Made by a program: the position numbers and the translations under genes. A stretch of 64,000 bases of DNA from Ignavibacteriales bacterium (GTDB taxonomy: Bacteria > Bacteroidota > Ignavibacteria > Ignavibacteriales > Ignavibacteriaceae): the NCBI GenBank assembly GCA_003538625.1, contig DPRR01000029.1, positions 554,557 through 618,556 on the forward strand, read 5' to 3'. Of the stretch, positions 18,275-27,193 are shown piece after piece. Below the pieces are notes generated by a model. That model saw only the letters and a list, made by a program, of their open reading frames with translations. It did no database searches and was not told the DNA's origin. Position 1 is the first letter of the stretch, and each line of letters opens with the position of its first letter.

Positions 18275-18765
18275 GCTTCTCTTCTCGCAATCGATGCTGC
18301 ACCAATAAGTGCAATCAAAAGAATAATTCCTAATAGTTCAAATACAAGAGCGTATTCCTGCAAAAGCATTGTTCCAAGAGCTGCTGTGGTTGGAAGTGGT
18401 GCTTCAGTTGGAAATGTTTTCCAGGTTGAAGTAATTAATGCAGCCAATAAAGCACCTGATAACAGACCAACACCAATAACTGCGGGATAAATATTTATTG
18501 TTCCTGTTTTGATTTCAACATTTGTAATCTTGTTTGTTAACATCACACCAAAGAGTAATAAAATTAATATTCCACCTACATAAACTATAAGCTGCACTAT
18601 AGCTACAAAATCAGCACCGAGCAGAACGTAAATACCAGCTACACCAAAAAAAGTAAACAATAAGAAGAACGCTGAATAAACGATATTCCTGTTTGTTACA
18701 ACAAAGAATGCTGATAAAACAGTTATCGCAGCGAACAAGTAAAATATAAAATCGTAAACGTTCAC
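18271..18765 (-). CDS. nuoJ: NADH-quinone oxidoreductase subunit J
   Basis: 164 aa, five predicted membrane helices including the conserved third helix FVAIVQLIVYVGGILILLLF, whose pi-bulge takes part in coupling. Overlaps nuoK by 4 bp and ends one base from nuoI. Shorter than E. coli NuoJ (184 aa) but within the family range. Confidence 0.94.
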   Translation of the reverse strand: MNVYDFIFYLFAAITVLSAFFVVTNRNIVYSAFFLLFTFFGVAGIYVLLGADFVAIVQLIVYVGGILILLLFGVMLTNKITNVEIKTGTINIYPAVIGVGLLSGALLAALITSTWKTFPTEAPLPTTAALGTMLLQEYALVFELLGIILLIALIGAASIARREA

Positions 18766-18766
18766 T

Positions 18767-19333
18767 TTATTTTTCCTCTGGCTGATCTTTTTTTATGTCA
18801 GGTTTTGGCTCAGATGCCGCTTTTAATTTTTCAGCTTCTTTTTCAGCATTAAACTTTGCAAGATTATCTCTTTTCTGTTGTCGTTCTTCCGGAGTAAGAG
18901 TTGCAAAATCATAAATTAATTTCTTTCTATCCCATTCAGAAAATTCATAAACATCCGTCATATAAATACACTCAGTAGGGCATGGGAAAACACACAACTG
19001 GCAATAGCAGCACTTTGCAAAATCGATTGTGAAGTTTGTAACCCAAAGAGCTTTCTTTTTTCCGTTTGATGTTTTGCCAAGATCTTCGCCCGGAATTGAT
19101 TTTGTAGTTTCAATTTCAATACAATTCACAGGACATGCTCTTGCGCATTGATCACATCCAATACAATCATCCATATTAACATAAAGCCTGTTGCGTTCTC
19201 TTTCGGGAAGCTGCGGTTTAACTTCCGGGTATTGTATTGTAACTGATGGAACGAACATATGCTTAAAAGTAATCTTCATTCCAATAAAGATTGTTGCAAG
19301 AGCCGAGTATATATTTCCGAAATATTCTTTCAT
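18767..19333 (-). CDS. nuoI: NADH-quinone oxidoreductase subunit I (2 x 4Fe-4S)
   Basis: 188 aa. Two ferredoxin-type motifs, CIGCDQCARACPVNCI and CCYCQLCVFPCPTECI, hold clusters N6a/N6b that carry electrons towards N2. The N-terminal amphipathic part (MKITFKHMFVPSVTIQYPE) contacts the membrane arm. The C-terminus is an extended charged tail rich in Lys and Glu (about 145-188). In complexes without NuoEFG this subunit is where a ferredoxin-like donor is thought to enter. Confidence 0.96.
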   Translation of the reverse strand: MKEYFGNIYSALATIFIGMKITFKHMFVPSVTIQYPEVKPQLPERERNRLYVNMDDCIGCDQCARACPVNCIEIETTKSIPGEDLGKTSNGKKKALWVTNFTIDFAKCCYCQLCVFPCPTECIYMTDVYEFSEWDRKKLIYDFATLTPEERQQKRDNLAKFNAEKEAEKLKAASEPKPDIKKDQPEEK

Positions 19334-19342
19334 ATCAAACTT

Positions 19343-20428
19343 TTATAAAAGCGTAATCAATCCGATTATTATAAGATTAACAAATGCAATTGGAATTAGA
19401 TACTTCCAACTTACTGCCATTAACTGATCAACGCGTAATCTTGGTAAAGTCCATCTTAACCACATCTGAACAAAAACAAAAAACACACCTTTAATGGTAA
19501 ACCAAGAAAATTGTTCAATTGGTATCATCCATTTTGCTCCGATCAAATCACCGAGATATCCAATGGGGGATTGATATCCACCTAAGAAAAGCGCAACTAC
19601 AATTGCTGATACTGCAAACATATTTGCGTACTCAGCTAAGAAGAACATTGCGAATTTCATTCCTGAATATTCAGTGTGATATCCTGACACAAGTTCCGAT
19701 TCTGCCTCTGGAATATCAAAAGGAGTTCTGTTTACTTCTGCAAGTGTGCTAATATAAATGATGAGGAAACCAACAAGCATAGAGGGAATTAATAGAAACT
19801 TAGATAATTCTGATCCAGGTCCGCCGAAGATGTACCAGTTCCAGGCATATCCTGTCTGCTGTTCGCTTAGTGTATGTAAGTTCATCGATCCGCTGATCAT
19901 AACTAAACTTAATGCAACAAGTATGGTTGGAATTTCATAACTGATTATCTGCGCAACTGATCGCATTGAGCCGAGTAAAGAGTATTTATTATTTGATGCC
20001 CAACCTGCCATTAAAATTCCTGCTACAACAATTCCTGTTACAGCAATTATATAAAATATTCCAAGATCAACTTCGGTTCCAATAAAAATACTTGTAAACG
20101 GTATAGCAGCAAATGCCGCATAACTACCGGCAAAAACTATTATCGGTGCAAGATTGAATAATAACCTATCGTTATCTTTTGCAACAATATCTTCTTTCTG
20201 GATCAGCTTTAAAATATCGGCGATAGTTTGTTTCCATCCGTGCCAGCCGGTTCTCATTGGTCCAAGTCTATCCTGCATATGTGCAGAAACTTTTCTTTCA
20301 AGATAAACGGCAAACAAAGCAAATGGCAAAATGAATACAAACAAAGGAAGTAAACTTTGTATAGTTCCTGCAATAATATTTGCGAGAGCTGAATTGCCAA
20401 AAAGATCAACTAAAAAATCGTACATCAT
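19343..20428 (-). CDS. nuoH: NADH-quinone oxidoreductase subunit H
   Basis: 361 aa, eight predicted helices. Forms the quinone-entry chamber of complex I. Conserved elements are YLERKVSAHMQDRLGPMRTG, STLAEVNRTPFDIPEAESEL and WLRWTLPRLRVDQLM. The start overlaps the nuoD stop by 4 bp. Confidence 0.97.
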   Translation of the reverse strand: MMYDFLVDLFGNSALANIIAGTIQSLLPLFVFILPFALFAVYLERKVSAHMQDRLGPMRTGWHGWKQTIADILKLIQKEDIVAKDNDRLLFNLAPIIVFAGSYAAFAAIPFTSIFIGTEVDLGIFYIIAVTGIVVAGILMAGWASNNKYSLLGSMRSVAQIISYEIPTILVALSLVMISGSMNLHTLSEQQTGYAWNWYIFGGPGSELSKFLLIPSMLVGFLIIYISTLAEVNRTPFDIPEAESELVSGYHTEYSGMKFAMFFLAEYANMFAVSAIVVALFLGGYQSPIGYLGDLIGAKWMIPIEQFSWFTIKGVFFVFVQMWLRWTLPRLRVDQLMAVSWKYLIPIAFVNLIIIGLITLL

Positions 20429-21573
20429 CTGTCAATCTCTCCTAAAACTATATCTATACTTCCAAGAATTGTAACAACATCAGCAACCATATATCCTTTA
20501 CACAATTCATTCATAATCTGCATACTTACAAACGATGGTGCTCTAACTTTAACTCGATAAGGACTTGTTGAGCCATCACTAATTATAAAGTATCCTAAAT
20601 CGCCGCGTGGATTTTCAACTCTAGAATAAACATGTCCAATCGGTGGTTTAATTCTTTTTGGTATGGCGGATTGAACATCACCTTCAGGTAATTGATCTAA
20701 AGCCTGTTCTACTATTTTACAGCTTTCTTCCATCTCTAAAACACGAACGTAATATCTGTCCCAGCTATCACCAACGGTTCCGTATTTACCTTCGCCGACG
20801 GGAATATCATAATCAAATTTATGATAAACAGAATACGGATCTTCTTTTCTCACATCCCATTTGATTCCTGAGCCGCGTAAGTTTGGACCTGATACACCAT
20901 AATTAATTGCTGTATCAACAGGTAAAATTCCAACATTAGCTGTACGATCAATAAAAATTCTGTTGTGGCTAAGAAGATCATTTACTTCTTTTAGATTTGG
21001 TCTGAACTCTTTAATAAATTCGCGGGTCTTTCTTACAAAATCAGGATGAAGATCGTGTGATAAGCCGCCAACCCAGATGTAGTTATAAAGTAGTCTTGCG
21101 CCGCAAGTCATTTCAAATAAACTAAGTATCTTTTCGCGATCTCTAAAGCAATAAAGAAAAGGAGTGAATGCACCTATGTCAGCACCGTAAGTTCCAAGTG
21201 CAACAAGATGTGAAGATATTCGCTGCAGCTCAGCCATTATCACTCTAATGTAATCAACTCTTTCAGGAACCTGAATTCCTAAAAGTTTTTCCATTGCGAT
21301 AGCATAGCCAAATTCATTTCCCATTGGTGCCAGATAATCCATACGATCTGTATATGGAACTATTTGGGGATAAGTCATTGCTTCACAATGCTTTTCGAAG
21401 CATCTGTGCAAGTATCCAATATGCGGAATTACATTAGTAATTATTTCACCTTCTAAAGCAAGTTCTAACCTTAGCACTCCGTGAGTTGATGGATGCTGAG
21501 GACCCATATTTAAAACCATTTCTTCGGTTCGAATAGCAGAGCTTTTAGTATTTAGTGATGATTCTTGAGACAT
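20425..21573 (-). CDS. nuoD: NADH-quinone oxidoreductase subunit D (49 kDa)
   Basis: 382 aa, stand-alone NuoD rather than the NuoCD fusion. Quinone-site motif NMGPQHPSTHGVLRLELALE and the later MDYLAPMGNEFGYA and GSIDIVLGEIDR are all present; the last is the usual C-terminus. It begins 1 nt after nuoC and overlaps nuoH by 4 bp. Confidence 0.97.
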   Translation of the reverse strand: MSQESSLNTKSSAIRTEEMVLNMGPQHPSTHGVLRLELALEGEIITNVIPHIGYLHRCFEKHCEAMTYPQIVPYTDRMDYLAPMGNEFGYAIAMEKLLGIQVPERVDYIRVIMAELQRISSHLVALGTYGADIGAFTPFLYCFRDREKILSLFEMTCGARLLYNYIWVGGLSHDLHPDFVRKTREFIKEFRPNLKEVNDLLSHNRIFIDRTANVGILPVDTAINYGVSGPNLRGSGIKWDVRKEDPYSVYHKFDYDIPVGEGKYGTVGDSWDRYYVRVLEMEESCKIVEQALDQLPEGDVQSAIPKRIKPPIGHVYSRVENPRGDLGYFIISDGSTSPYRVKVRAPSFVSMQIMNELCKGYMVADVVTILGSIDIVLGEIDR

Positions 21574-21574
21574 C

Positions 21575-22063
21575 TTAATAAGGTACTTTCATTCCCTGAT
21601 AGAACTCAGGATTTTCATAATCTTTTCTTAGTGGATAACCTGCATCCCAATCATATGGCATAAGAATTCTTCTTAAGTCAGGATGATTTAGGAATATTAT
21701 ACCAAATAAATCGTAAGCCTCACGCTCGTGCCAATCAGCACCTTTCCAAACTTCTGTAACTGTTGATACTTCTGGTTTATTTCTATCTGTAGAAACTTTT
21801 AAAGTGATCTTATGTTTTAGTTTTGTGGATTCTAGATGATAATAGACACTTAATAAATTTGCTTTTATTTCATCAACGCCGGATAAGTTCATCAAAGAAT
21901 CAAATAATAGTTCAGATGAGTCACGAAGGAACATACTTAATTTATCTATCTCTAAAGGAGAAGCAACTAAAATTGGTTCAGTCGGCTGATCAGTTTTTAA
22001 TTCCAGATTAGAATCAGGAAAATTTGCCTTTAAGATTTGTAAAATTTCTTCAGCTTGTTTCAT
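21575..22063 (-). CDS. nuoC: NADH-quinone oxidoreductase subunit C (30 kDa)
   Basis: 162 aa. The family signature WHEREAYDLFGIIFLNHPDL, then RRILMPYDWDAGYPLRKDY, is complete. Part of the peripheral arm, structural. Overlaps nuoB by 4 bp. Confidence 0.95.
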   Translation of the reverse strand: MKQAEEILQILKANFPDSNLELKTDQPTEPILVASPLEIDKLSMFLRDSSELLFDSLMNLSGVDEIKANLLSVYYHLESTKLKHKITLKVSTDRNKPEVSTVTEVWKGADWHEREAYDLFGIIFLNHPDLRRILMPYDWDAGYPLRKDYENPEFYQGMKVPY

Positions 22064-22551
22064 GCGGTTTTCTTAATCATACTTTCATTACGAATTTTTT
22101 CCTGAAGCTTTAATAATCCCTCAAGTAAAGCTTCCGGTCTTGGCGGACAGCCGGGAACGTAAACATCAACTGGAATAACTCTATCCACACCTTTTAATAC
22201 GTGATAACCGTGCTCCCAATAAGGACCACCGCAATTAGAGCAGCTTCCCATAGAAATTATATATTTAGGATCGGGCATTTGTTCGTAAAGTCGTTTAATT
22301 CTTGTTGCCATCTTTAAAGTAACTGTGCCGGATATAATAATAATATCAGCCTGTCTGGGAGAAGGACGGGGAATAACACCGAATCTATCAAAATCATAAT
22401 GCGATGCAGATGTTGCCATCATTTCGATTGCGCAGCAGGCTAATCCAAAACTTACCTGCCATAGTGAAGATAATCTTGCCCAGTTTAACAAATCTTCGGC
22501 TTTAGTAATAACTATATTGCCGTCTGTAAATTCGCTGTCTAAAAAACCCAT
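22060..22551 (-). CDS. nuoB: NADH-quinone oxidoreductase subunit B (cluster N2)
   Basis: 163 aa. Holds the terminal 4Fe-4S cluster N2. All four ligands are visible: the tandem CC in FGLACCAIEMM, Cys in MGSCSNCGG and Cys in VPGCPPRPEALL. It lies 4 nt after nuoA. Confidence 0.97.
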   Translation of the reverse strand: MGFLDSEFTDGNIVITKAEDLLNWARLSSLWQVSFGLACCAIEMMATSASHYDFDRFGVIPRPSPRQADIIIISGTVTLKMATRIKRLYEQMPDPKYIISMGSCSNCGGPYWEHGYHVLKGVDRVIPVDVYVPGCPPRPEALLEGLLKLQEKIRNESMIKKTA

Positions 22552-22555
22552 AAAA

Positions 22556-22987
22556 TCATACCTCTACCAATTCTTTTTCAACTTTTGGGGCAGCTTTAGT
22601 TTTATTAAAAGATGGAGGAAGCACTTTTGGTTTTTCCCACTCAAGATCACCTTTGCGCCATTCGTAAGCCATTCCCAAACCTAAAAGCACTAAAAATATT
22701 CCACCGATTAAAAATCCAGTTAATCCAAAGTCTTTGTAAACCAAAGCCCAAGGAATTAGAAGAACTACTTCAACATCAAAAATTAAAAAGATAAGAGCAA
22801 CAACGTAAAATCTGATATTAAATTTTATCCAAGGAGAACCTTCGGGATTTTCACCACATTCATAAGTTTTAAGTTTCTCGTGGGTTGGTCTTGCGGGCCG
22901 AATGAGTTTTGCGAAATAGACAATACCAACAACAAATATGATTGCCATTAGTATAAAAATGAAAGCTTTTCCGAATTCTGTCAGCAT
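22556..22987 (-). CDS. nuoA: NADH-quinone oxidoreductase subunit A
   Basis: 143 aa from the ATG at 22987, giving MLTEFGKAFIFILMAI and the first membrane helix. A longer frame from a TTG at 23038 is open, but the extra 17 residues are not family-like and no ribosome site supports either start well. Conserved: KLKTYECGENPEGSPW with the loop Cys near the quinone site, and FLIFDVEVVLLIPWA. First gene of the nuo cluster; the C-terminal Lys/Pro-rich tail is longer than usual. Confidence 0.94.
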   Translation of the reverse strand: MLTEFGKAFIFILMAIIFVVGIVYFAKLIRPARPTHEKLKTYECGENPEGSPWIKFNIRFYVVALIFLIFDVEVVLLIPWALVYKDFGLTGFLIGGIFLVLLGLGMAYEWRKGDLEWEKPKVLPPSFNKTKAAPKVEKELVEV

Positions 22988-23258
22988 ATATTTAAAAAAT
23001 TTTGAAGCAAAATTACCATTGCATTTGTGGAATGTCAAGAATTCTTAAATAAAAACATTTGAGATAGTAAACTCAGAACAATTATTAAGTCGTAAATAAT
23101 AAAACAAATATATAAGGAGGTAAAAGAATTATTTTTTTAAGATGAGATTCGATCAGAATTTCAAGTTCTGTATTTTATAGTAATATTTTTGATAATTATT
23201 TAACTTTCCACAAGAGTTTTATCTATTTATTAAAGTTCTTCAAATCAGTTTCAAATTT
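22988..23258. promoter_or_regulatory. Divergent intergenic region nuoA / alr
   Basis: 271 bp between the divergent nuoA and alr starts. On the minus strand TATATTTG (complement of 23105-23112) matches the Bacteroidota -7 element TAnnTTTG, about 118 nt before nuoA. No TTTG is seen at the right distance for a -33 element, so the promoter is only tentative. On the + strand AAGGAGGT (23113-23120) is a perfect Shine-Dalgarno sequence without a start codon at a usable distance. Confidence 0.35.
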
Positions 23259-24377
23259 ATGCGTCTTACAAAAGCAATTATCCATACTAATAATCTCAAA
23301 AAAAACTTTCTAAACATCAGAAAGCAAGTTGGCAAAGCTAAGGTTATGGCTGTGGTTAAAGCTGATGCATACGGACACGGAGTTAAAATCGTTTTAAATG
23401 CTCTTAATTCTCTGGGGAAACAAAAACCCGAATACTACGCGGTTGCAACTCCGGATGAAGGTGTTGAATTAAGAATATTAAAAATTAAGCAGCCAATTTT
23501 AATTTTTGATCCGGTCGATAAATTTCAGGTCAGTAAGTTCTTTAAATTTAATTTGATACCCTCAGTCTTTACACAAGAACATCTTAACCTGCTCATCAAG
23601 GAAAAGAAAAATCTAAAATCAAATAAAAAAATTTTTGTGCATGTTAAGGTTGATACCGGAATGAACAGACTGGGTGTTGATTTTATAGATGCTTTTAAAT
23701 TCATCCACAAATTATCCTTAAATAAAAATTTTGTTATAGATGGAATATTTACACACTTTGCAACTGCAGATGAAGCCGGAAGTGAGTATACGCTGCTTCA
23801 GATTAAAAGGTTTAATAATGTAATTCAATCTTTAAGCGAAAAAAATATTAATTTTGGATTAGCGCACGCAGCAAACAGCGGAGCAATAATTGATTTTCCT
23901 GAGAGTTATTATGATATGGTTCGTCCGGGAATTTCATTATATGGATATTATCCTTCGCTTCAAACCTCAGAAACTATTAAATTGTATCCGGTAATGTCAT
24001 TAGTTTCTAAAGTTTCTACCGTAAAAAGAATTCAGCCCGGCGAATCAGTAAGTTATAGCAGACGATTTTTTGCAAATAAAGAAACTAAAGTAATTTCCGT
24101 GCCAATTGGTTACGCTGATGGTTTCTCCCGATCACTTACTAATAAAGCTCTGGCAATAATTAAAGGCAGATTTTATAAGCAAATTGGAACAGTAACAATG
24201 GACAGAATTATGTTTGATGTAGGTAATGATAATATTAAAATAAATGATGATGTAATTCTGATCGGCGAACAAGGTAAAATAAAAATAGATGCATGGGATT
24301 GGTCAGAAAAAATTAATACGATTCCATATGAGATAACGTGTGGAATAAGTAAACGTGTTCCAAGAGTAATTAAATAA
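23259..24377 (+). CDS. alr: Alanine racemase
   Basis: 372 aa, PLP-dependent L-/D-alanine interconversion for peptidoglycan. The PLP lysine is in VMAVVKADAYGHG, the second catalytic base Tyr in IGYADGFSR, and the carbamate/substrate region in TVTMDRIMFDV. HVKVDTGMNRLG is also typical. First gene of a + strand run (alr, unknown, manC, then pyrK-pyrD-folC). The unknown gene begins 2 nt after the stop. Confidence 0.96.
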   Translation: MRLTKAIIHTNNLKKNFLNIRKQVGKAKVMAVVKADAYGHGVKIVLNALNSLGKQKPEYYAVATPDEGVELRILKIKQPILIFDPVDKFQVSKFFKFNLIPSVFTQEHLNLLIKEKKNLKSNKKIFVHVKVDTGMNRLGVDFIDAFKFIHKLSLNKNFVIDGIFTHFATADEAGSEYTLLQIKRFNNVIQSLSEKNINFGLAHAANSGAIIDFPESYYDMVRPGISLYGYYPSLQTSETIKLYPVMSLVSKVSTVKRIQPGESVSYSRRFFANKETKVISVPIGYADGFSRSLTNKALAIIKGRFYKQIGTVTMDRIMFDVGNDNIKINDDVILIGEQGKIKIDAWDWSEKINTIPYEITCGISKRVPRVIK

Positions 24378-24379
24378 TA

Positions 24380-25243
24380 ATGGATTTAATAAAGCATTAC
24401 ATAAATCAAAGCATAACTATTGCAGCAAATAATTTGCGATTGAACAATCAGCAAATAGAAGTTGTTGCATTGCTAAAACAAACTATATCAAAATCAGAAA
24501 ATCTTAGCGATGATCTGATTAATATGAAAAAGCTTACCGAATTATCAATGCTTGCAATAAGATTGAATGAGATTTACAATTCATTATCTCAAAATCAGAT
24601 TGACTTCTTAAAAATATCCGACCAATTCAAGGAACACAGCAGATATCTGATAAAAGATCTTGGTCATATGCTTGATATTACTACTCCGGCATCATATAAA
24701 AATGCAATTGAAAAACTGAACAATACAATTGTATTTCCCAAAGAGGAGATTAAGGTTGATTTATCAAAACGAATTTCGATGGAAGATCCATTTATCAAAT
24801 CAGAAACTGAAGAAATAAAAGAAAAAATTATCTTTAGTGAAGATGTTGAGAATGATGATGATGATATTATCCAAAAGTTTGAACCTACGATTTTAGGACC
24901 AATCAAACCGTTAGACAATCTGCTTAAAAGAATATCTAACAATGAAATCGATTATGAGGAATTAATTAAATTCGCTCATATTATGGACGAGAATGCCTCA
25001 CTCTCACGCAAAGTAGGTTTTGAAATTTTATCTGAGATGCACAGAATAATTTCTAAAGCATTGACATTAATTAAGAACAGAGAATTAATGCCGGGTAAAG
25101 AGGTTATTGAAAATCTAAGAGCCTGCTTGATAGTTATAGTTGCAGTTGTGCGTGGCAAAGACGTTGATATAAATAATTATCTAAACAAGGCCGAGGATTT
25201 TGGAAATAAAATTGCTACAATAATTAGTAAGGAATCTATTTAA
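24380..25243 (+). CDS. Protein of unknown function between alr and manC
   Basis: 287 aa; not recognised. Mostly helical and charged, with no signal peptide or membrane segment. An N-terminal helical part (1-115) is followed by an acidic linker (about 125-165, including a run of Asp) and a C-terminal helical part (about 175-287). It starts 2 nt after alr, and its stop shares one base with the manC ATG, so it is co-translated with cell-envelope genes. A cytoplasmic adaptor is conceivable; there is no direct evidence of function. Confidence 0.75.
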   Translation: MDLIKHYINQSITIAANNLRLNNQQIEVVALLKQTISKSENLSDDLINMKKLTELSMLAIRLNEIYNSLSQNQIDFLKISDQFKEHSRYLIKDLGHMLDITTPASYKNAIEKLNNTIVFPKEEIKVDLSKRISMEDPFIKSETEEIKEKIIFSEDVENDDDDIIQKFEPTILGPIKPLDNLLKRISNNEIDYEELIKFAHIMDENASLSRKVGFEILSEMHRIISKALTLIKNRELMPGKEVIENLRACLIVIVAVVRGKDVDINNYLNKAEDFGNKIATIISKESI

Positions 25244-26310
25244 TGAAGTTATTTGCGGTAATAATGGCGGGTGGAGTTGGATCACGTTTTTGGCCTAGAA
25301 GCAAGAAAAAAACACCGAAACAATTATTAAAGATCTTTGGCGATCAGACAATGATTCAGGCTACTGTTAACAGGTTGACCGGTTTAGTTGATAAAGAAAA
25401 TATTTATGTGATTACAAATGAGTTACAAAGACCCGAAGTTGTAAACCAATTGCCCGAAGTGCCATTAGAAAATATTATAGAAGAACCGTTTGGAAGAAAT
25501 ACTGCTGCCTGTATTGGTCTGGCCTCTGTTATAATCAAAGCAAAAGAACCTGATGCTATAACAATTGTACTCCCTGCAGATCATATTATAAAAGATGAAG
25601 AAAAATTTAAACATACTTTACTAAATGCAGCCAGGTATGCAAATGACTCCCGTGGATTAGTTACAATCGGAATAACACCTACCAGACCCGAAACCGGTTA
25701 CGGTTATATACAAATAAATGATAAGCAAGTGGCAGAAAATATTTTTCCTGTGTACACTTTTGCTGAGAAACCCAATTATGCTACCGCTGTTAGATTTGTA
25801 GAAAGCGGGGACTTTTTGTGGAATAGCGGAATGTTTATCTGGCGGACTGATGTTATTCTTGACGAAATAAAAAATCTGATGCCGGATTTGTATGAAGGTT
25901 TGGTAAGTATCGAAAAAAGTTTGACAAGTTCAAATTTTAAAGAGGAATTGAAATCTGTTTATGCTCAACTAAAAAAGATATCTATCGATTATGGTATAAT
26001 GGAAAAATCTTCTAAAGTTTTTTTAACAAAAGGATCGTTTAACTGGAGTGATGTTGGAAGCTGGGAAGAGGTTTATCAGTTATCAGAAAAAAATGAAAAT
26101 GGAAATGCGACTGTGGGAAAAGTCTATACGAATATGGTTAATGATTCATATGTGTATTCGCCTGACAAAATCACTGCGGTAATTGGTGTTGATAATCTGA
26201 TTGTGATTCATCATGAAGATACAGTTTTAATATGCAGACGTGATAAAGCCCAGAATGTAAAGGAGATTGTCGACTATCTAAAAATGAACAAAATGGATGA
26301 ATATTTATAG
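25243..26310 (+). CDS. manC: Mannose-1-phosphate guanylyltransferase
   Basis: 355 aa. Makes GDP-mannose from GTP and mannose-1-phosphate. Nucleotidyltransferase motif MAGGVGSRFWPRSKKKTPKQ, then FGRNTAACIG, LPADHII, FAEKP and NSGMFIWR. The length fits the single-domain form without the phosphomannose isomerase domain of AlgA-type enzymes. Its ATG shares the last base of the upstream stop. Product feeds surface glycan or glycosylation of exported proteins. Confidence 0.94.
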   Translation: MKLFAVIMAGGVGSRFWPRSKKKTPKQLLKIFGDQTMIQATVNRLTGLVDKENIYVITNELQRPEVVNQLPEVPLENIIEEPFGRNTAACIGLASVIIKAKEPDAITIVLPADHIIKDEEKFKHTLLNAARYANDSRGLVTIGITPTRPETGYGYIQINDKQVAENIFPVYTFAEKPNYATAVRFVESGDFLWNSGMFIWRTDVILDEIKNLMPDLYEGLVSIEKSLTSSNFKEELKSVYAQLKKISIDYGIMEKSSKVFLTKGSFNWSDVGSWEEVYQLSEKNENGNATVGKVYTNMVNDSYVYSPDKITAVIGVDNLIVIHHEDTVLICRRDKAQNVKEIVDYLKMNKMDEYL

Positions 26311-26431
26311 TCCATTCGGAATTTAAGTAAGAAGATAATAATTTTGATGTACGAAATTTAAATTCATTTTACTTTAACCATCTTTTGTAAATGTATCCAA
26401 ATCCTTTGTAATCGATTTTAAGAGGAAACGA

Positions 26432-27193
26432 TTGTTTATCATTAATTCTTCCGTTATAGAAACAAAACAAGTTCACGAAAATATTTTTATCCAAAAAATT
26501 CATTCTCCGGAAATTGCCGAAATTATAAAACCCGGACAGTTTTTAAACATTCGGGTTTCAGAAGCTACTTTCCCGCTGCTCAGACGACCATTCAGCATTT
26601 GTGATGTAGAAGGTGAGAATATCTACCTGATGTTTAATATTCTTGGAGAAGGTACAAGGATTTTAGCTCGTAAAAATCCAGGTGAATTAATTGATATTCT
26701 TGGTCCTCTTGGAAATGGTTTTAAACTTGATGATGATTTTAAAAGTGCAATAATAGTTGCAGGCGGATTGGGAGCTGCACCTTTTCCGTTTGTCACAAGA
26801 AGTCTTAAGAATAAAAAAGAAATATTAACCTTCGTCGGCGGAAGAACAAAACAAGATGTAATTACTTATGGTATGGAAAATTATATCCTATCTTCGGATG
26901 ATGGCTCTATTGGGTTTAATGGAAATGTTGTTCAATCCTTAGAAAGAAATCTTGATAAAATTGATATAGCCTCATCAAAAGTTTTTGGATGCGGTCCTAA
27001 TGCGATGCTTAGAGTTTTGAAAGATTATTGTATTAATAATAATCTTGATTGTGAAGTTTCAACCGAGTGTGCAATGGCGTGCGGTTTTGGAATTTGTCAA
27101 GGGTGTCCAATTGAATCAACATCCAACACGGATAAATATCTTTTGGTTTGTAAAGATGGTCCGGTTTTTAATGTAAAGGATGTTGTGATATGA
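26432..27193 (+). CDS. pyrK: Dihydroorotate dehydrogenase electron-transfer subunit
   Basis: 253 aa. FAD and 2Fe-2S subunit passing electrons from PyrD to NAD+. FAD site FPLLRRPFSICDV, NAD-binding GGLGAAPFPFV, cluster cysteines in ECAMACGFGICQGCPIE plus a later Cys (LLVCKDG). The start is TTG at 26432, supported by AAGAGGA a few bases upstream; no nearby ATG fits the domain start. Overlaps pyrD by 4 bp. Confidence 0.94.
   Translation: MFIINSSVIETKQVHENIFIQKIHSPEIAEIIKPGQFLNIRVSEATFPLLRRPFSICDVEGENIYLMFNILGEGTRILARKNPGELIDILGPLGNGFKLDDDFKSAIIVAGGLGAAPFPFVTRSLKNKKEILTFVGGRTKQDVITYGMENYILSSDDGSIGFNGNVVQSLERNLDKIDIASSKVFGCGPNAMLRVLKDYCINNNLDCEVSTECAMACGFGICQGCPIESTSNTDKYLLVCKDGPVFNVKDVVI

Noticed and set aside
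22988..23038. Longer nuoA from a TTG at 23038
   Set aside because: The extra 17 residues (including two Cys-free polar stretches before the first helix) do not look like NuoA, and the ATG at 22987 gives the usual N-terminus.
23113..23180. Perfect Shine-Dalgarno AAGGAGGT followed by a 12-codon frame (MRFDQNFKFCIL)
   Set aside because: The ATG is about 20 nt away from the site, too far for normal initiation; no sign of an attenuator.
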